From Clostridiales bacterium (lineage in GTDB: Bacteria > Bacillota > Clostridia > Christensenellales > Pumilibacteraceae), in NCBI GenBank assembly GCA_022508445.1, contig JAFLVG010000002.1, forward strand, positions 1 to 64,000: a DNA stretch of 64,000 nucleotides. The letters are read 5' to 3'. A program made the translations under genes and the position numbers. Numbering within the stretch: the first letter of the stretch is position 1; each line of letters starts with the position of its first letter. Shown here in pieces: positions 18,037 through 28,091 of this stretch. The notes below the pieces were generated by a model. That model worked only from the letters and a program-made list of their open reading frames with translations, had not been told where the DNA came from and searched no databases.

Positions 18037-20289
18037 ATGACATTGCGAATTCGCAAAAACTTCATAGTTATACTTATCTTGGCAGTTTGTTTTACATTAA
18101 CCGCCGCTTTTTCCGTGCGCGTGGTTAATACTCGCGCTGCATATGCCGAAGCGGAGCATGTTTGGACGCGCGATGAAGTGACGTCGCTTGACATGCTGCG
18201 ACATGTGCCCGTAAATCAGATTGCGGATTGGCCGCAGTATAACAGCCGAGATTACGACATTGTTACGTCGGTTAAAAATCAGGGCAAAACAAATCTGTGT
18301 TGGGTGTACGGCTCGCTTGCCGCAATGGAAACCAATATCCTGCGGCAGGGCTTAACCGAAATGACCAAGGACGCTCTCGACCTTGACGAAGAAGAATTCG
18401 CCAAAGCCGCAAGCGGAAAGTGGGACGACCCGCTTAATATCGCCGACGATGACAACAATCAAAAAAGCGATACATCGATAGTTTGGAACAAGGAAGGCGC
18501 AATTTCGTGGGTAGCGCAGTTTGCCGCGCGCGGCCAGGGCGTATATCAAGAGGGAGAAATCAACGACGAGCAACCGAAGGAACGATATTCGTCTTATTTT
18601 CTTCGTAATGCAATCACATGCGACAACGAAGTTGACCGAATAAAAAAACTTATCGCTCAGTACGGCGGTGTGGCATTTACATATCATTCGGGCATAATGA
18701 ATAAGACATACCTCTATGCAACGGGTGCAAATGACCACGCCAGCTTCATTGTCGGCTGGGATGATACGATTCCAAAGGGAAGTTTTTACCATGCTTCCGG
18801 CGCAATACCTCAACGAGACGGCGGTTGGATAGTGAAAAACAGCTACGGCACTGCCGAATTCGAAAATGGATATTGCTATCTGTCTTACGACTCGGCGTTG
18901 TTTGAAATTACGGCTTTTGACATGATGCCTGCGGACGAATATGAATGGTGCTACAACTATTCCAATCTGATATATTCGTCTAAGGGTTATAATTCATGCA
19001 AGCCGGACGACATAGAGTCGGCAGAGTATGCAGCTATATACAAGGCCCAGAAGGGCGGTGTAGTCAATGAACATCTCAAAGGCGTGAGCGTTGGCGTTGA
19101 CGGAAAGAACATGCAAATCTCCGTGTCTATATATGTAAACGTGGATGAAGCTGCTATTATTTACAGCAAAAACAGTACTACGTTCAATCCCAAAAAGGGA
19201 GATCTTGTAGCAACCGCAACCTATTCTGCGCCAACCACGGGCATTTACACCATTCCTATACCGGGATTGCCGATTTTGGATAAGGACGCATATTTTACTG
19301 TATTGGTTAAAGTTTCCGGTGGAAGCGTCGTATATGATTTCTTTGCATATCGCAGCGGCACTATGACATATGTTCTGAACAATGGAAAATGGGATGATTT
19401 GTCGTCACCGATGTCTGAATTGGCTATAAGGGGGCTACTTTGCATCAAGGCTCTTACGGTTACGCGAGCCGAAGGGGAAGTAATTGATTTGTCCGATTCG
19501 CATTTGAGCCTTGCGCAAATGAGTTATGTCTACACGGGCGCGGAAATAGAACCTGAAGTTACCGTTACGCTCGGCGATGCTATACTGGCGCTAAACAAAG
19601 ATTATACGTTGTCGTATGAGAATAATATAAACGCAGGACAAGCGACTGTGACGGCTACCGGGATAGGTAAGCATACCGGCAAAACCTGCGCTCACTTTAC
19701 CATAAGTAAGGCAGACGCCCCGAAACTACCCGACGAGTACACCGAATTATTCATCGAAAAGGCAAAAACGCTCAAAGACATTGAACTTCCCGACGGGTGG
19801 AAATGGGTTGACGAGAATTTTGAGCTAATCGTAGGCGAGCAATCGGTTTATGCCGAATATATCGGCGATGACAGAGAAAATTATCTTACCACATCGGTCG
19901 AAATCAAATTGACGGTTAAGTCCACATCCGACGATACCGATGAACCGGACCCCGAAGATCCGAATGGCGGTGAAAGTAGCGGCGGCGAAACAAAACCCGA
20001 TCCCAATCCGCCACCGACGCCCGGTCCCGAAGATCCGGAAGACCCCGAAAATCCCGATAGCGGCGATGACAACAACGGGCCGAAAAATCCGGATAACGAC
20101 GATACGACAAATCCCGATACGAAACCCCAACAGCCCGATAACAACAATCAAAGCGGTGGAATTAAATCCGAAGACGAGGATGACAAAATGCTAGTTGCGG
20201 TATTATCCGTAAGCTTCGCAGTTGTCGGAGTCGGCGCAATCGGAGGCGTGATTTATTTCATTATTCGCCGCAAAAGAAAATTGAAATAA
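18037..20289 (+). CDS. Membrane-anchored papain-like (C1A) cysteine protease
   Basis: This 750-aa protein starts at ATG 18037, because GAGG at 18028-18031 is too close to the GTG at 18034. The signal peptide covers residues 8-35. The C1A domain spans about 60-300, with oxyanion Gln82, nucleophile Cys88 (CWVYG), His234 (NDHASF.VGW) and Asn268 (IVKNSYGT). A beta-sandwich domain follows, then an Ig-like repeat near 490-560 (YTGAEIEPEVTV...GKHTGKTCAHFTI). After that come an acidic Pro/Asp linker and a C-terminal transmembrane helix ending RRKRK. The linker-plus-anchor layout matches the S8 protease upstream, so the two are displayed the same way. Substrates are unknown. Confidence 0.9.
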   Translation: MTLRIRKNFIVILILAVCFTLTAAFSVRVVNTRAAYAEAEHVWTRDEVTSLDMLRHVPVNQIADWPQYNSRDYDIVTSVKNQGKTNLCWVYGSLAAMETNILRQGLTEMTKDALDLDEEEFAKAASGKWDDPLNIADDDNNQKSDTSIVWNKEGAISWVAQFAARGQGVYQEGEINDEQPKERYSSYFLRNAITCDNEVDRIKKLIAQYGGVAFTYHSGIMNKTYLYATGANDHASFIVGWDDTIPKGSFYHASGAIPQRDGGWIVKNSYGTAEFENGYCYLSYDSALFEITAFDMMPADEYEWCYNYSNLIYSSKGYNSCKPDDIESAEYAAIYKAQKGGVVNEHLKGVSVGVDGKNMQISVSIYVNVDEAAIIYSKNSTTFNPKKGDLVATATYSAPTTGIYTIPIPGLPILDKDAYFTVLVKVSGGSVVYDFFAYRSGTMTYVLNNGKWDDLSSPMSELAIRGLLCIKALTVTRAEGEVIDLSDSHLSLAQMSYVYTGAEIEPEVTVTLGDAILALNKDYTLSYENNINAGQATVTATGIGKHTGKTCAHFTISKADAPKLPDEYTELFIEKAKTLKDIELPDGWKWVDENFELIVGEQSVYAEYIGDDRENYLTTSVEIKLTVKSTSDDTDEPDPEDPNGGESSGGETKPDPNPPPTPGPEDPEDPENPDSGDDNNGPKNPDNDDTTNPDTKPQQPDNNNQSGGIKSEDEDDKMLVAVLSVSFAVVGVGAIGGVIYFIIRRKRKLK

Positions 20290-20396
20290 CTTTATGAAAT
20301 TATAAAAATAAGACAATTTTCTACGACAGTCAAATTAAATACGACGTTAAACAGAAATGTATACAAAAGTTTCTACTTTTGAGCGTATTTTGACGG

Positions 20397-20425
20397 TTGA
20401 CTAAACTTCAAAAATACATTATAAT
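20397..20425 (+). promoter_or_regulatory. Promoter of carbonic anhydrase gene
   Basis: TTGACT (20397-20402), a 17-bp spacer and TATAAT (20420-20425) form a near-consensus promoter. The rest of the 20290-20501 gap shows no terminator or gene. Confidence 0.75.
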
Positions 20426-20501
20426 AATTATTAAGCAACCGTCGCGATACTTCTATACGTTCTTATGACGAATATATAACGGAGGAATACATATTAGAAT
20501 T

Positions 20502-21056
20502 ATGCACGAAATACAAATGAGTGCTTTTGACGCATTGGAAAAGTTGAAGGAAGGCAATATAAAATATATCGATTCGGCAGTAGGAGCTTGCGATATTTCG
20601 CCGGAAAAGCGCATGTTCACGAGCGAATACGGGCAAAAACCGTTCGCAGTAATCGTAAGCTGTTCGGATTCTCGGGTTATTCCCGAATGTATTTTTTCGG
20701 TTGGGATTGGCGACCTGTTTGTCATTCGCGTCGCCGGCAACGTCGTTGACAATTATCAATTGGGAAGTATAGAGTACGCAGTAGAACATCTCGGTTGCAG
20801 GCTTGTGGTAGTACTCGGGCATACCGGTTGCGGCGCAGTGGGTGCGGCATGCGAAAAGCACGGCGGTTATTTAAAATATATTACCGACGAAATAAAACGC
20901 GCTGTCGGCACGGAGACCGATTCTTTGAAGGCAGGTATGCTGAACGTAAATCAAAGTGTGTCCAAAATCAAGAAACTTTTTGAAGAATCGGACGGCGTTC
21001 TCGTAGTCGGTGCAATGTATCACACCGACAGCGGCGTCGTTGACTTCTGCGAATAA
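20502..21056 (+). CDS. Beta-class carbonic anhydrase
   Basis: This 184-aa protein interconverts CO2 and bicarbonate in the cytoplasm. The zinc site is Cys54, Asp56 (CSDSR), His107 and Cys110 (GHTGCGAV), the full beta-class set. Length is normal. The start is uncertain: GGAGG at 20481-20485 lies 16 nt before ATG 20502, too far for a normal site. An ATT at 20493 in the same frame would be ideally placed, and a downstream ATG at 20517 (MSAFDALEKL) matches where the family usually begins. ATG 20502 is kept as a compromise. Confidence 0.93.
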   Translation: MHEIQMSAFDALEKLKEGNIKYIDSAVGACDISPEKRMFTSEYGQKPFAVIVSCSDSRVIPECIFSVGIGDLFVIRVAGNVVDNYQLGSIEYAVEHLGCRLVVVLGHTGCGAVGAACEKHGGYLKYITDEIKRAVGTETDSLKAGMLNVNQSVSKIKKLFEESDGVLVVGAMYHTDSGVVDFCE

Positions 21057-21072
21057 TAAGTATGGGGATTAT

Positions 21073-21495
21073 ATGCGAATATTTTTCCGTTTGTTATTAT
21101 TTTGGCTTACAATAGCCGAAAAGTATCACAACATAAAAAAGAATCCCGAAATACGCGACAAAGACGTCAGCATGGGCGTGACAGGGATTATCATGAGCAT
21201 TGTGGGGACGATTCTGACCGCCGCGGTTGTCTTTTTTACTTATTTATGCTTGCACGGCATGGGCGGAGACAGCGCCGCCGCGATCAGCGGCTCATTTTTC
21301 TCGTTCATTGGCGGACTTTTGTGTGCCGTTGTTGCCGGCTTGATCTATATATACTTGAATATAGCCGCCATCATTTACTCGGTATATCAACTTGTTCTCA
21401 ACAAAAGACGGGTGGGACTTGCGGCAATAATAGTGAGTGTGGCTTTGGCACTCGGCACGATCGGCGGAGTAATTCTTTTGCTGACACACGTTTAG
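21073..21495 (+). CDS. Small membrane protein, three or four spans
   Basis: This 140-aa protein starts at ATG 21073 (MRIFFRLLL). GGGG precedes it, and the longer frame from 21010 would overlap the carbonic anhydrase gene. Hydrophobic spans lie near residues 3-13, 36-60, 70-105 and 115-138. It has no recognised family. It is probably translated from the carbonic anhydrase transcript, 16 bp downstream. Confidence 0.65.
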   Translation: MRIFFRLLLFWLTIAEKYHNIKKNPEIRDKDVSMGVTGIIMSIVGTILTAAVVFFTYLCLHGMGGDSAAAISGSFFSFIGGLLCAVVAGLIYIYLNIAAIIYSVYQLVLNKRRVGLAAIIVSVALALGTIGGVILLLTHV

Positions 21496-21525
21496 GTCTG
21501 CATTGCCGTAGCTTTAAGAAAACAA

Positions 21526-21562
21526 TAAAAATAATACCGCCGTGTTAGCGGTATTATTTTTA
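21526..21562 (+). terminator. Strong terminator
   Basis: An 11-bp perfect stem AATAATACCGC (21530-21540) / GCGGTATTATT (21548-21558) has a 7-nt loop and a T-rich tail. It ends the carbonic anhydrase transcript. Confidence 0.9.
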
Positions 21563-21568
21563 TTTTAT

Positions 21569-21597
21569 TTGACAAGCGGCTTTAAAAGTGCTAAAAT
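21569..21597 (+). promoter_or_regulatory. Promoter of the dgt-dnaG-rpoD operon
   Basis: TTGACA (21569-21574), a 17-bp spacer and TAAAAT (21592-21597) lie here, with an expected start near 21604. The leader of about 100 nt contains a tiny frame (ATG AAG GTG GAG TAG). No Shine-Dalgarno stands close to the dgt ATG. Confidence 0.8.
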
Positions 21598-21703
21598 ACT
21601 ACTACTTTTATGAAGGTGGAGTAGGTTTCGGCGCTTTCTCTCTGTCACTCGACTTTTTTGTCGAATATGAACGTCAGCGCACGGGGTAAAAATTTAACTT
21701 TGT

Positions 21704-22696
21704 ATGGATTTTAAAGCGGTAACTTACGAGATTCAAGATAAATACTTATCGCCGTATGCGTGTAAAGACAGCGACAGCAAGGGCCGTGAACGCCCGTTGT
21801 CGCCTTGTTCCATGCGCACTGAGTTTCAACGTGACCGCGACAGAATTATACATAGCAAAGCGTTCAGACGATTAAAACACAAAACGCAAGTGTTCCTCTC
21901 GCCGGAGGGCGATCATTACAGAACGCGGCTTACGCACACCCTCGAAGTCAGTCAGATAGCGCGAACGATAGCGCGTTGCCTTCGGCTCAACGAAGATTTG
22001 ACGGAAGCTATCGCGCTCGGTCACGACCTAGGACACACGCCTTACGGTCATGCAGGTGAGCGCGCGCTCGGCAAGTTCACTCAATTTTCGCACAACGAGC
22101 AGAGCTTGCGCATGGTGGACCGTATCGAGAACGACGGCAAGGGAATGAACTTGACGTTCGAGGTGCGAGACGGAATTTTGAATCACACGGGTGGCGGAGT
22201 TGCAGTAACGCTCGAAGGCAGAACAGTCGCTTTGGCGGACAGAATAGCGTACATAAATCACGATATAGACGACGCCGTGCGCGGCGGAGTGATAGCCGAA
22301 TGCGATATCCCCAAGCGGTTTTCCGACATGTTCGGCGGCACACATTCGAAGCGCATTTCGTCGATGATTGCCGATATAATAACGGAAAGTTATGGCAAAA
22401 ATACTGTTGCGCAATCCGCCGAATTCGAGCAAGGCATGAACGAGCTTCGCGCCTTTATGTTCGATAACGTTTACACATCGCCGCTCGCCAAGTCGGAAGA
22501 GAAAAAGGCGATAAAAATGATAGAGTATTTGTACCTCTATTATTGTGAACACGAGACCGAAATGCCCAAGCAGTTTATTTACGAATCCGATCCGATAGCA
22601 CGGCGTGTTTGCGATTATATTTCGACCATGTCCGATCAGTACGCCGTCAGAAAGTTCGAGGAAATAACGGTGCCTCGAAATTGGTCGAAGTTGTAG
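21704..22696 (+). CDS. dgt: Deoxyguanosinetriphosphate triphosphohydrolase-like protein
   Basis: This 330-aa protein is a member of the HD-domain dNTPase family, which removes triphosphate from dNTPs. The N-terminal block SKAFRRLKHKTQVF and THTLEVSQIARTIAR are followed by the HD pair His107-Asp108 in LGHDLGHTPYGHAGE, with further family blocks FSHNEQSLRMVDRIE and RIAYINHDIDDA. Length matches the short Gram-positive form, which often sits directly before dnaG as here. The substrate range is not known. Confidence 0.93.
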   Translation: MDFKAVTYEIQDKYLSPYACKDSDSKGRERPLSPCSMRTEFQRDRDRIIHSKAFRRLKHKTQVFLSPEGDHYRTRLTHTLEVSQIARTIARCLRLNEDLTEAIALGHDLGHTPYGHAGERALGKFTQFSHNEQSLRMVDRIENDGKGMNLTFEVRDGILNHTGGGVAVTLEGRTVALADRIAYINHDIDDAVRGGVIAECDIPKRFSDMFGGTHSKRISSMIADIITESYGKNTVAQSAEFEQGMNELRAFMFDNVYTSPLAKSEEKKAIKMIEYLYLYYCEHETEMPKQFIYESDPIARRVCDYISTMSDQYAVRKFEEITVPRNWSKL

Positions 22697-22742
22697 CCGC
22701 AATGACAATAGTGAGCAACAAAAGAAACAGTACGGGAGTTTT

Positions 22743-24494
22743 GTGGACAAAGAGTTTTCCGATTTCATAACTTCGGTGCTTGACAAAACGGATATCGTTT
22801 CCGTAATATCGCGTTATGCCAAGCTTGACAGAAAGGGTAACACATATTGGGCGTGCTGCCCGTTTCATCATGAAACTCAACCGTCATTCTCGGTTTCACC
22901 GGACAAGCAGTTTTATCACTGCTTCGGCTGCAAGGAGAGTGGCAACGCAATTTCGTTTCTTAAAAAGATAGAAAATATCGAGTTTATCGACGCGCTCAGG
23001 ATGCTCGCCGAGCAGGCCGGCATGGAAATGCCGAAGCCAAAGGCGGGAACGTACGTTCACATCGACAAAAAGCGCAAGGAATTGTTGCTAAACCTAATGC
23101 GCGACGCGGCAAGGCATTATCACGAAAATCTATCGAGTCCGCGAGCCAAAATTTTTAACGATTATTTGCGCGATAGACAGCTTCCCCCGGAAATGGTGCG
23201 AAGGTTCGGAATGGGTGCGAGCCTCGACTTTACCGAAATGCTCGACTACCTTGAATCCAAAGGCTACACATACGAGCAAATGCACGCCGTCGGCATTGCC
23301 GAAAAAAAGGACGGCCGGGCATACGATGTGTTCGGCAAAAGGCTTATTATTCCGATTATAGACAACATGAACAACGTCGTGTCGTTTGGCGGAAGAACGC
23401 TCGAAAAGGACGTGCATTTTGCCAAATACCGCAACGGCTCGCAGACCGAAGTGTTTGATAAGTCGCAAGTCGTATACGGCGTCAATCTTCTCAAAAAACG
23501 CAAGAACAAAAATCTGCCCATCGACTATGTTATCATGGTAGAGGGGTACATGGACGTCATCGCACTTCACAAGGCAGGTTTCGAAACCGCTGTCGCGTCT
23601 ATGGGAACGGCGCTTACAACGCGTCAAGCGAGGCAGATCAAGCTGTACAGCGACCTCGTTTACATCAGCTACGACGGCGACACCGCCGGGCAAAAGGCGA
23701 TACTGCGCGGACTCGATATCTTGCGCGAGACCGGTATAACCGTCAAGGTCGTGCGCCTGCCGAACGGGCTTGATCCCGACGACGTGATTAAGCAAAAGGG
23801 AGCGAGTGCGTACCAAAAGCTACTTGACGAGGCTGTACCGTTAACAACGCACAAGATAGAAGTACTTCGTGCCGGGTACGACATGCGCGATCCTGACGAG
23901 CGTGCCAAGTTCGCAGTGGAGGCAGTAGCGGTTGTAAACAATCTCGGCAACGCCGTCGAACAGGATTCGTACTTAAAGACGATTTCTGACATCACAGGCT
24001 TTCCCATAGACGCGCTAAAACGCCAGAGCGGATTATCCGCGCTTGCAAAACGCATGCCTGCGCCGCAACCACGGTCTCACGCTTCGGAGTCTGTCGATTA
24101 TAACGACACGATAATGTTTTTTCTGTCCGCTCTTGTCAGGTGCCGTGATTATGTCGACTACGACAAACAGGTGGTGAGCGCCATGCCGGACGATACGACT
24201 GCGCGGTTGTACGAATGGTGCAGAGAGCATAGAACATTTTCACCGACAGACATTTACAATGAGTACGGATATGATAATGTGCTGCTCAATAAGCTGTTCG
24301 ACCGAAAGGAGCTTCCGGGCGACGGCAGGCAGAAATTCGTCGACGTTCAGAATGAGCTTTACCGCAGAGTTCTGGACAAAGAATCCGAAAGGCTCACCGA
24401 AATGCTCAAAACTACATCGAACAAGGACGAAATAATGCGCCAAATAGGCAGGCTTTCTTCGGAAAGATCGAAACTTTCAAAATACCGCAGTTAA
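22743..24494 (+). CDS. dnaG: DNA primase
   Basis: This 583-aa protein synthesises RNA primers for replication. It starts with GTG, with GGGAG just upstream. The zinc-binding domain has Cys39-x2-His42 and Cys60-x2-Cys63. The catalytic core carries the TOPRIM Glu267 in MVEGYMDV and the Asp pair starting at 311 in YDGDTAG. The C-terminal third is the helical helicase-interaction domain. Length and order are normal, and it lies between dgt and rpoD as in many Bacillota. Confidence 0.97.
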   Translation: MDKEFSDFITSVLDKTDIVSVISRYAKLDRKGNTYWACCPFHHETQPSFSVSPDKQFYHCFGCKESGNAISFLKKIENIEFIDALRMLAEQAGMEMPKPKAGTYVHIDKKRKELLLNLMRDAARHYHENLSSPRAKIFNDYLRDRQLPPEMVRRFGMGASLDFTEMLDYLESKGYTYEQMHAVGIAEKKDGRAYDVFGKRLIIPIIDNMNNVVSFGGRTLEKDVHFAKYRNGSQTEVFDKSQVVYGVNLLKKRKNKNLPIDYVIMVEGYMDVIALHKAGFETAVASMGTALTTRQARQIKLYSDLVYISYDGDTAGQKAILRGLDILRETGITVKVVRLPNGLDPDDVIKQKGASAYQKLLDEAVPLTTHKIEVLRAGYDMRDPDERAKFAVEAVAVVNNLGNAVEQDSYLKTISDITGFPIDALKRQSGLSALAKRMPAPQPRSHASESVDYNDTIMFFLSALVRCRDYVDYDKQVVSAMPDDTTARLYEWCREHRTFSPTDIYNEYGYDNVLLNKLFDRKELPGDGRQKFVDVQNELYRRVLDKESERLTEMLKTTSNKDEIMRQIGRLSSERSKLSKYRS

Positions 24495-24506
24495 GGAGAG
24501 ATACAC

Positions 24507-25826
24507 ATGAAAGACAAAAACAAAGAATCAAAGAAGCAGATTGCGCAAGAGCAGGTAGTAGAAACGCCGTATGCTCCGCCGCAAGAAATCGCAAGCGCGC
24601 TTGACGAACTGTTAAACTCGGCGCGCGACGGCGGTATTGAGTACAACGCACTTTTGGAACGGCTTGTGCCGCTCGAAGCCGGTGCGAAAGATATGGACTA
24701 TGCGCTCAAACTCTTTGAGGATAACTCGGTCAATATCCTTAAAGACGGAGTAAAGGCGCCCATACTTACGTCCAAAATGAACAATGCGTTGTCCAAGCTG
24801 ATTGCGCTCGGCAAGTCTCGTAATTTCCTGTCTAACATCGAAATAGGCGAAAAGCTGACTATCGAGTGCGGCGCGGACGCGCAACAGCTCGAAGAAGCGA
24901 TGCGCATAATAAGAGAGAGCGACATCGAGATAACCGACGGTCAAGTCAAAAATGCAGAGCTCAAAAATATAGACTCGCTAATCGGCAGCGACGTTGGCAC
25001 GGACGATCCCGTCAAAGTGTTCTTGAAAGACATCGGAAAGATTCCGCTTTTAAGCGCCGACGAGGAAACAAATCTCGCAAAGCTGATGTCGAGCGGCGAC
25101 GAGGACGCCAAAAAGCGGCTCACGGAAGCTAACCTCAGGCTGGTCGTTGCAATCGCAAAGCGTTATGTCGGACGCGGCATGCAGCTTCTCGATCTCATTC
25201 AAGAGGGCAATCTCGGGCTTATGAAAGCGGTCGAAAAATTCGACTATACAAAGGGATTTCGTTTCTCTACTTATGCTACCTGGTGGATAAGACAAGCAAT
25301 AACTCGTGCGATAGCAGATCAAGCTCGCACAATCCGCATTCCCGTTCACATGGTAGAAACCATCAACAAGCTCGCGCGCACAAACAGAGTGCTTGTGCAA
25401 AAGCTGGGCAGAGACCCTACGCCCGAAGAGCTTGCGGAAGAAATGGGACTGCCCGTCGAGCGCGTAATGGAAATTCAGCGCATAAGCCAAGATCCCGTTT
25501 CGCTTGAAATGCCGGTTGGCGAAGAAGAAGACAGCCACTTGGGCGATTTCTTAGAGGACGAAAAGTCCAAAGCTCCGCAGGACCTTGCGGAAGCCGGAAT
25601 GCTCCGTGAACAACTCGCGTCGGTGCTTAACACGCTCACTCCGCGCGAGGAGATGGTAATAAGACTGCGCTACGGGCTGGATGACGCGCATCCGCGCACG
25701 TTGGAGGACGTCGGCAAAGAGTTCGGCGTTACGCGTGAGCGCATACGCCAGATCGAGGCAAAAGCGCTTCGTAAGCTCCGCCACCCGAACAGGAGCAAGC
25801 GCCTTAAAGACTTCACAGATAGATGA
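24507..25826 (+). CDS. rpoD: Primary RNA polymerase sigma factor
   Basis: This 439-aa protein has AAGGAG 9 nt before ATG. Region 1.1-like helices fill the first 150 residues. Region 1.2 begins at [13 protein letters not shown]. Region 2 contains [24 protein letters not shown] and the -10 recognition helix [14 protein letters not shown]. Region 3 and region 4 ([29 protein letters not shown]) complete it. The promoters seen across the window match its expected TTGACA/TATAAT preference. Its stop overlaps the next start by 4 bp. Confidence 0.97.
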   Translation: MKDKNKESKKQIAQEQVVETPYAPPQEIASALDELLNSARDGGIEYNALLERLVPLEAGAKDMDYALKLFEDNSVNILKDGVKAPILTSKMNNALSKLIALGKSRNFLSNIEIGEKLTIECGADAQQLEEAMRIIRESDIEITDGQVKNAELKNIDSLIGSDVGTDDPVKVFLKDIGKIPLLSADEETNLAKLMSSGDEDAKKRLTEANLRLVVAIAKRYVGRGMQLLDLIQEGNLGLMKAVEKFDYTKGFRFSTYATWWIRQAITRAIADQARTIRIPVHMVETINKLARTNRVLVQKLGRDPTPEELAEEMGLPVERVMEIQRISQDPVSLEMPVGEEEDSHLGDFLEDEKSKAPQDLAEAGMLREQLASVLNTLTPREEMVIRLRYGLDDAHPRTLEDVGKEFGVTRERIRQIEAKALRKLRHPNRSKRLKDFTDR

Positions 25827-26446
25827 ACGGCGGACGGTTAGACGTAATAAAATCGCTCATACTTCCTGCCGAAAGAATAGCGGACGTCGGTTGCGATCAT
25901 GCGATTATTGCGGAATACTGTATAAACAGCGGTTACTTTAAAAACGTTATAGCTTCGGACATAAGCGAGAAATGCCTGCAAAAAGCGAAAGTTCGGCTCG
26001 GTAGCGCCAAAAATGCAACGTTCTACTGTTGCGACGGGCTTGGATATGAGTGCGACGAGGCCGTTATAGCCGGTATGGGCGGCTTGCTCATAAGCGAAAT
26101 ACTCGTTAAAGCAAAGACATTGCCTCAAACGCTCATCGTTTGTCCGCACCGCGACGAGTACACTGTGCGAAAAACGCTTGTATCGCTCAATTACCGCATC
26201 GATTGCGACATCCCGATAGAAGACCGAAAAAAACACTACTCGGTCATCCGCGCGGTGAAATGCGAAGTAGCGAAAGCGCTCGACGAGCTTCAACTTCATT
26301 TCGGCGTTAATTACAAAACCCCGAACGCGGCGCTCAAATCACGGCTCGTCAAACTGCGCAAAGCATATATGAATGCGCCGAGGCAAAACGCCGATAAGCT
26401 AGATCTTATAGATAGGGCGTTAAAGTTCCAAGACGTCGGCGATTGA
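25823..26446 (+). CDS. trmK: tRNA (adenine(22)-N1)-methyltransferase
   Basis: This 207-aa protein is a class I SAM-dependent methyltransferase that modifies A22 of tRNA. It has the motif [15 protein letters not shown] (SAM loop, where many homologues read DIGTDH) and the family signature [13 protein letters not shown] helical C-terminal segment completes the normal domain order. It sits downstream of rpoD with an ATGA overlap. The Nif3-like gene that often follows trmK in Bacillota is missing here. Confidence 0.93.
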   Translation: MNGGRLDVIKSLILPAERIADVGCDHAIIAEYCINSGYFKNVIASDISEKCLQKAKVRLGSAKNATFYCCDGLGYECDEAVIAGMGGLLISEILVKAKTLPQTLIVCPHRDEYTVRKTLVSLNYRIDCDIPIEDRKKHYSVIRAVKCEVAKALDELQLHFGVNYKTPNAALKSRLVKLRKAYMNAPRQNADKLDLIDRALKFQDVGD

Positions 26447-26488
26447 CGTTATAGTATAAACAAAACAAACATATATAAGGAGTATATT

Positions 26489-27220
26489 ATGGACGAGAAC
26501 TTAAAGCAAATTTTTCAAAGATTATTCGAATATCAAAAGAAAGACATCGAGTTGCGTAAGCTCAATAACGTACTCGACAAGGACGAGGCGCTTGTCAGCA
26601 TGAACAAAAACAAGCGCGCGTTCAACGAAGCCAAGCAAACGCTTGCCGATTGCGAACAGCAAGCCGGCAGTATTTTGGATATGTATTCAGAGCTTCAAAA
26701 GTACGTAGACGACAACGACGCACTTCTCGCGGAGCTTGAAAATGCGGATGGTGACGGCGAAAGTGAAGTCGAAGCGCGCGTTAAGAAGTTGGAGAGTTTG
26801 AGGTCGAAGTTCCAAACCGCCGACAAGAAAATGCACGATATCGAAGATAAATCAAAGACCGTTTTAAAACGCCGTACCGATGCGCTTAAAGCCGGCAAGG
26901 TCGCGCAAGCCGCATTCGGCGAAGCGCGTGAAAAGCATAACAAGCTGATTAACTCGAAAGCCGACGAGCTCAATAAGCTCAAAGCCGAGCTCGAAGCGCT
27001 CAAAAAGTCGCTCGATCCGTCTTGGTACGCCGAATATGAAAAGCTCGTTACGGATAACAAATTTCCGCCGCTCGTGCATGCCACCGGCGACGAGAAGAAA
27101 AACCTGTTCAATTGCGGCGGCTGCGGACTTAACTTGCCGCAAAAGGGCAATGCCATGCTCGGCGATCAAGGCTGGTGCCGGTGTGAAAACTGCCGTAGAC
27201 TGATAGTAAAGCTGAATTAA
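26489..27220 (+). CDS. Coiled-coil protein with C4 zinc ribbon
   Basis: This 243-aa protein has AAGGAG before ATG. About 200 residues of long antiparallel coiled coil are followed by a C-terminal zinc ribbon with Cys209, Cys212, Cys232 and Cys235. This is the layout of the conserved zinc-ribbon/coiled-coil family (zf-RING_7-type) often linked to rpoD-trmK in Bacillota. The role is unknown, with binding of nucleic acid or a protein partner being the usual guess. Confidence 0.85.
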   Translation: MDENLKQIFQRLFEYQKKDIELRKLNNVLDKDEALVSMNKNKRAFNEAKQTLADCEQQAGSILDMYSELQKYVDDNDALLAELENADGDGESEVEARVKKLESLRSKFQTADKKMHDIEDKSKTVLKRRTDALKAGKVAQAAFGEAREKHNKLINSKADELNKLKAELEALKKSLDPSWYAEYEKLVTDNKFPPLVHATGDEKKNLFNCGGCGLNLPQKGNAMLGDQGWCRCENCRRLIVKLN

Positions 27221-27233
27221 AATCGAGGCGTTC

Positions 27234-28091
27234 ATGAAAACAATCAACAAGGCGATTATTCCGTGCGGCGGATTGGGCACGCGTTGCCTGCCGGCGACAA
27301 AGGCCATTCCAAAAGAAATCATGCCGGTCATAGATACGCCCGTTCTTGCGTACATAGTCGACGAGCTTATAGAGAGCGGCATCGATAGTATTATGATAAT
27401 TCTCGGCGAAGGGAAAGAGGCGATACGCGACTATTTCACTCCGAGCCCGCGGCTTGAAAAGGCACTTAAAAGTAAGCCGGAGCTGTACGAGACAATCAAA
27501 AACATCGGGAAAAACGCGGAGATCGTGTTCGGCAAACAGGAAAAGCCGCTGGGTAGCGGAGACGCCGTCATGGTTGCGCTCGAATTCACGGCAAACGATC
27601 CGTTCGTTATGTGTAACGGCGACGATCTTATTGTTTCGGATATTCCCGTTTCGAAACAGCTTATCGACGCTTACGGAAAGCGCGCAGGCGTTGTACTCGG
27701 CGTACAAAAAGTCGATTTGAACGAAACGGACAAATACGGAATCATCAACCCGACAAGCGTAGACGGCAGAATGATATTATGCGATAACATTGTGGAAAAG
27801 CCCAAGAGCAATCCGCCGTCGCGCTATGCCGCGCTCGGTAGGTATGTGCTTACGCCCGAAATCTATGAGCGAATCGAGTCGATGAATAACAAAAGCGGTG
27901 AGATCGGCATAACCGACGCCATCTGCGCGATGATGAAAGACGGCGCGGCGTATGCCTATGAATTCGACGGCAAACGTTACGATATGGGCGATAAATTCGG
28001 CGCGCTTACCGCGACGGTCGATTTTGCTTTACAGCGTCCCGAATTTAAAGACAAATTCAAGGCGTATTTGCAATCGGTTTTATCAAAATGA
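27234..28091 (+). CDS. galU: UTP-glucose-1-phosphate uridylyltransferase
   Basis: This 285-aa protein makes UDP-glucose from UTP and glucose 1-phosphate for surface glycan and glycolipid synthesis. The nucleotide-binding N-terminus PCGGLGTRCLPATKAIPKE, the KPLGSGDAV block and the sugar-binding VEKP and DMGDKFG segments are all present. Length is typical. GAGG precedes ATG. The next gene overlaps it by 4 bp. Confidence 0.95.
   Translation: MKTINKAIIPCGGLGTRCLPATKAIPKEIMPVIDTPVLAYIVDELIESGIDSIMIILGEGKEAIRDYFTPSPRLEKALKSKPELYETIKNIGKNAEIVFGKQEKPLGSGDAVMVALEFTANDPFVMCNGDDLIVSDIPVSKQLIDAYGKRAGVVLGVQKVDLNETDKYGIINPTSVDGRMILCDNIVEKPKSNPPSRYAALGRYVLTPEIYERIESMNNKSGEIGITDAICAMMKDGAAYAYEFDGKRYDMGDKFGALTATVDFALQRPEFKDKFKAYLQSVLSK

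Noticed and set aside
21604..21703. Possible riboswitch in the dgt leader
   Set aside because: I see no known aptamer core or terminator in the 100-nt leader. Only a five-codon mini-frame is visible.
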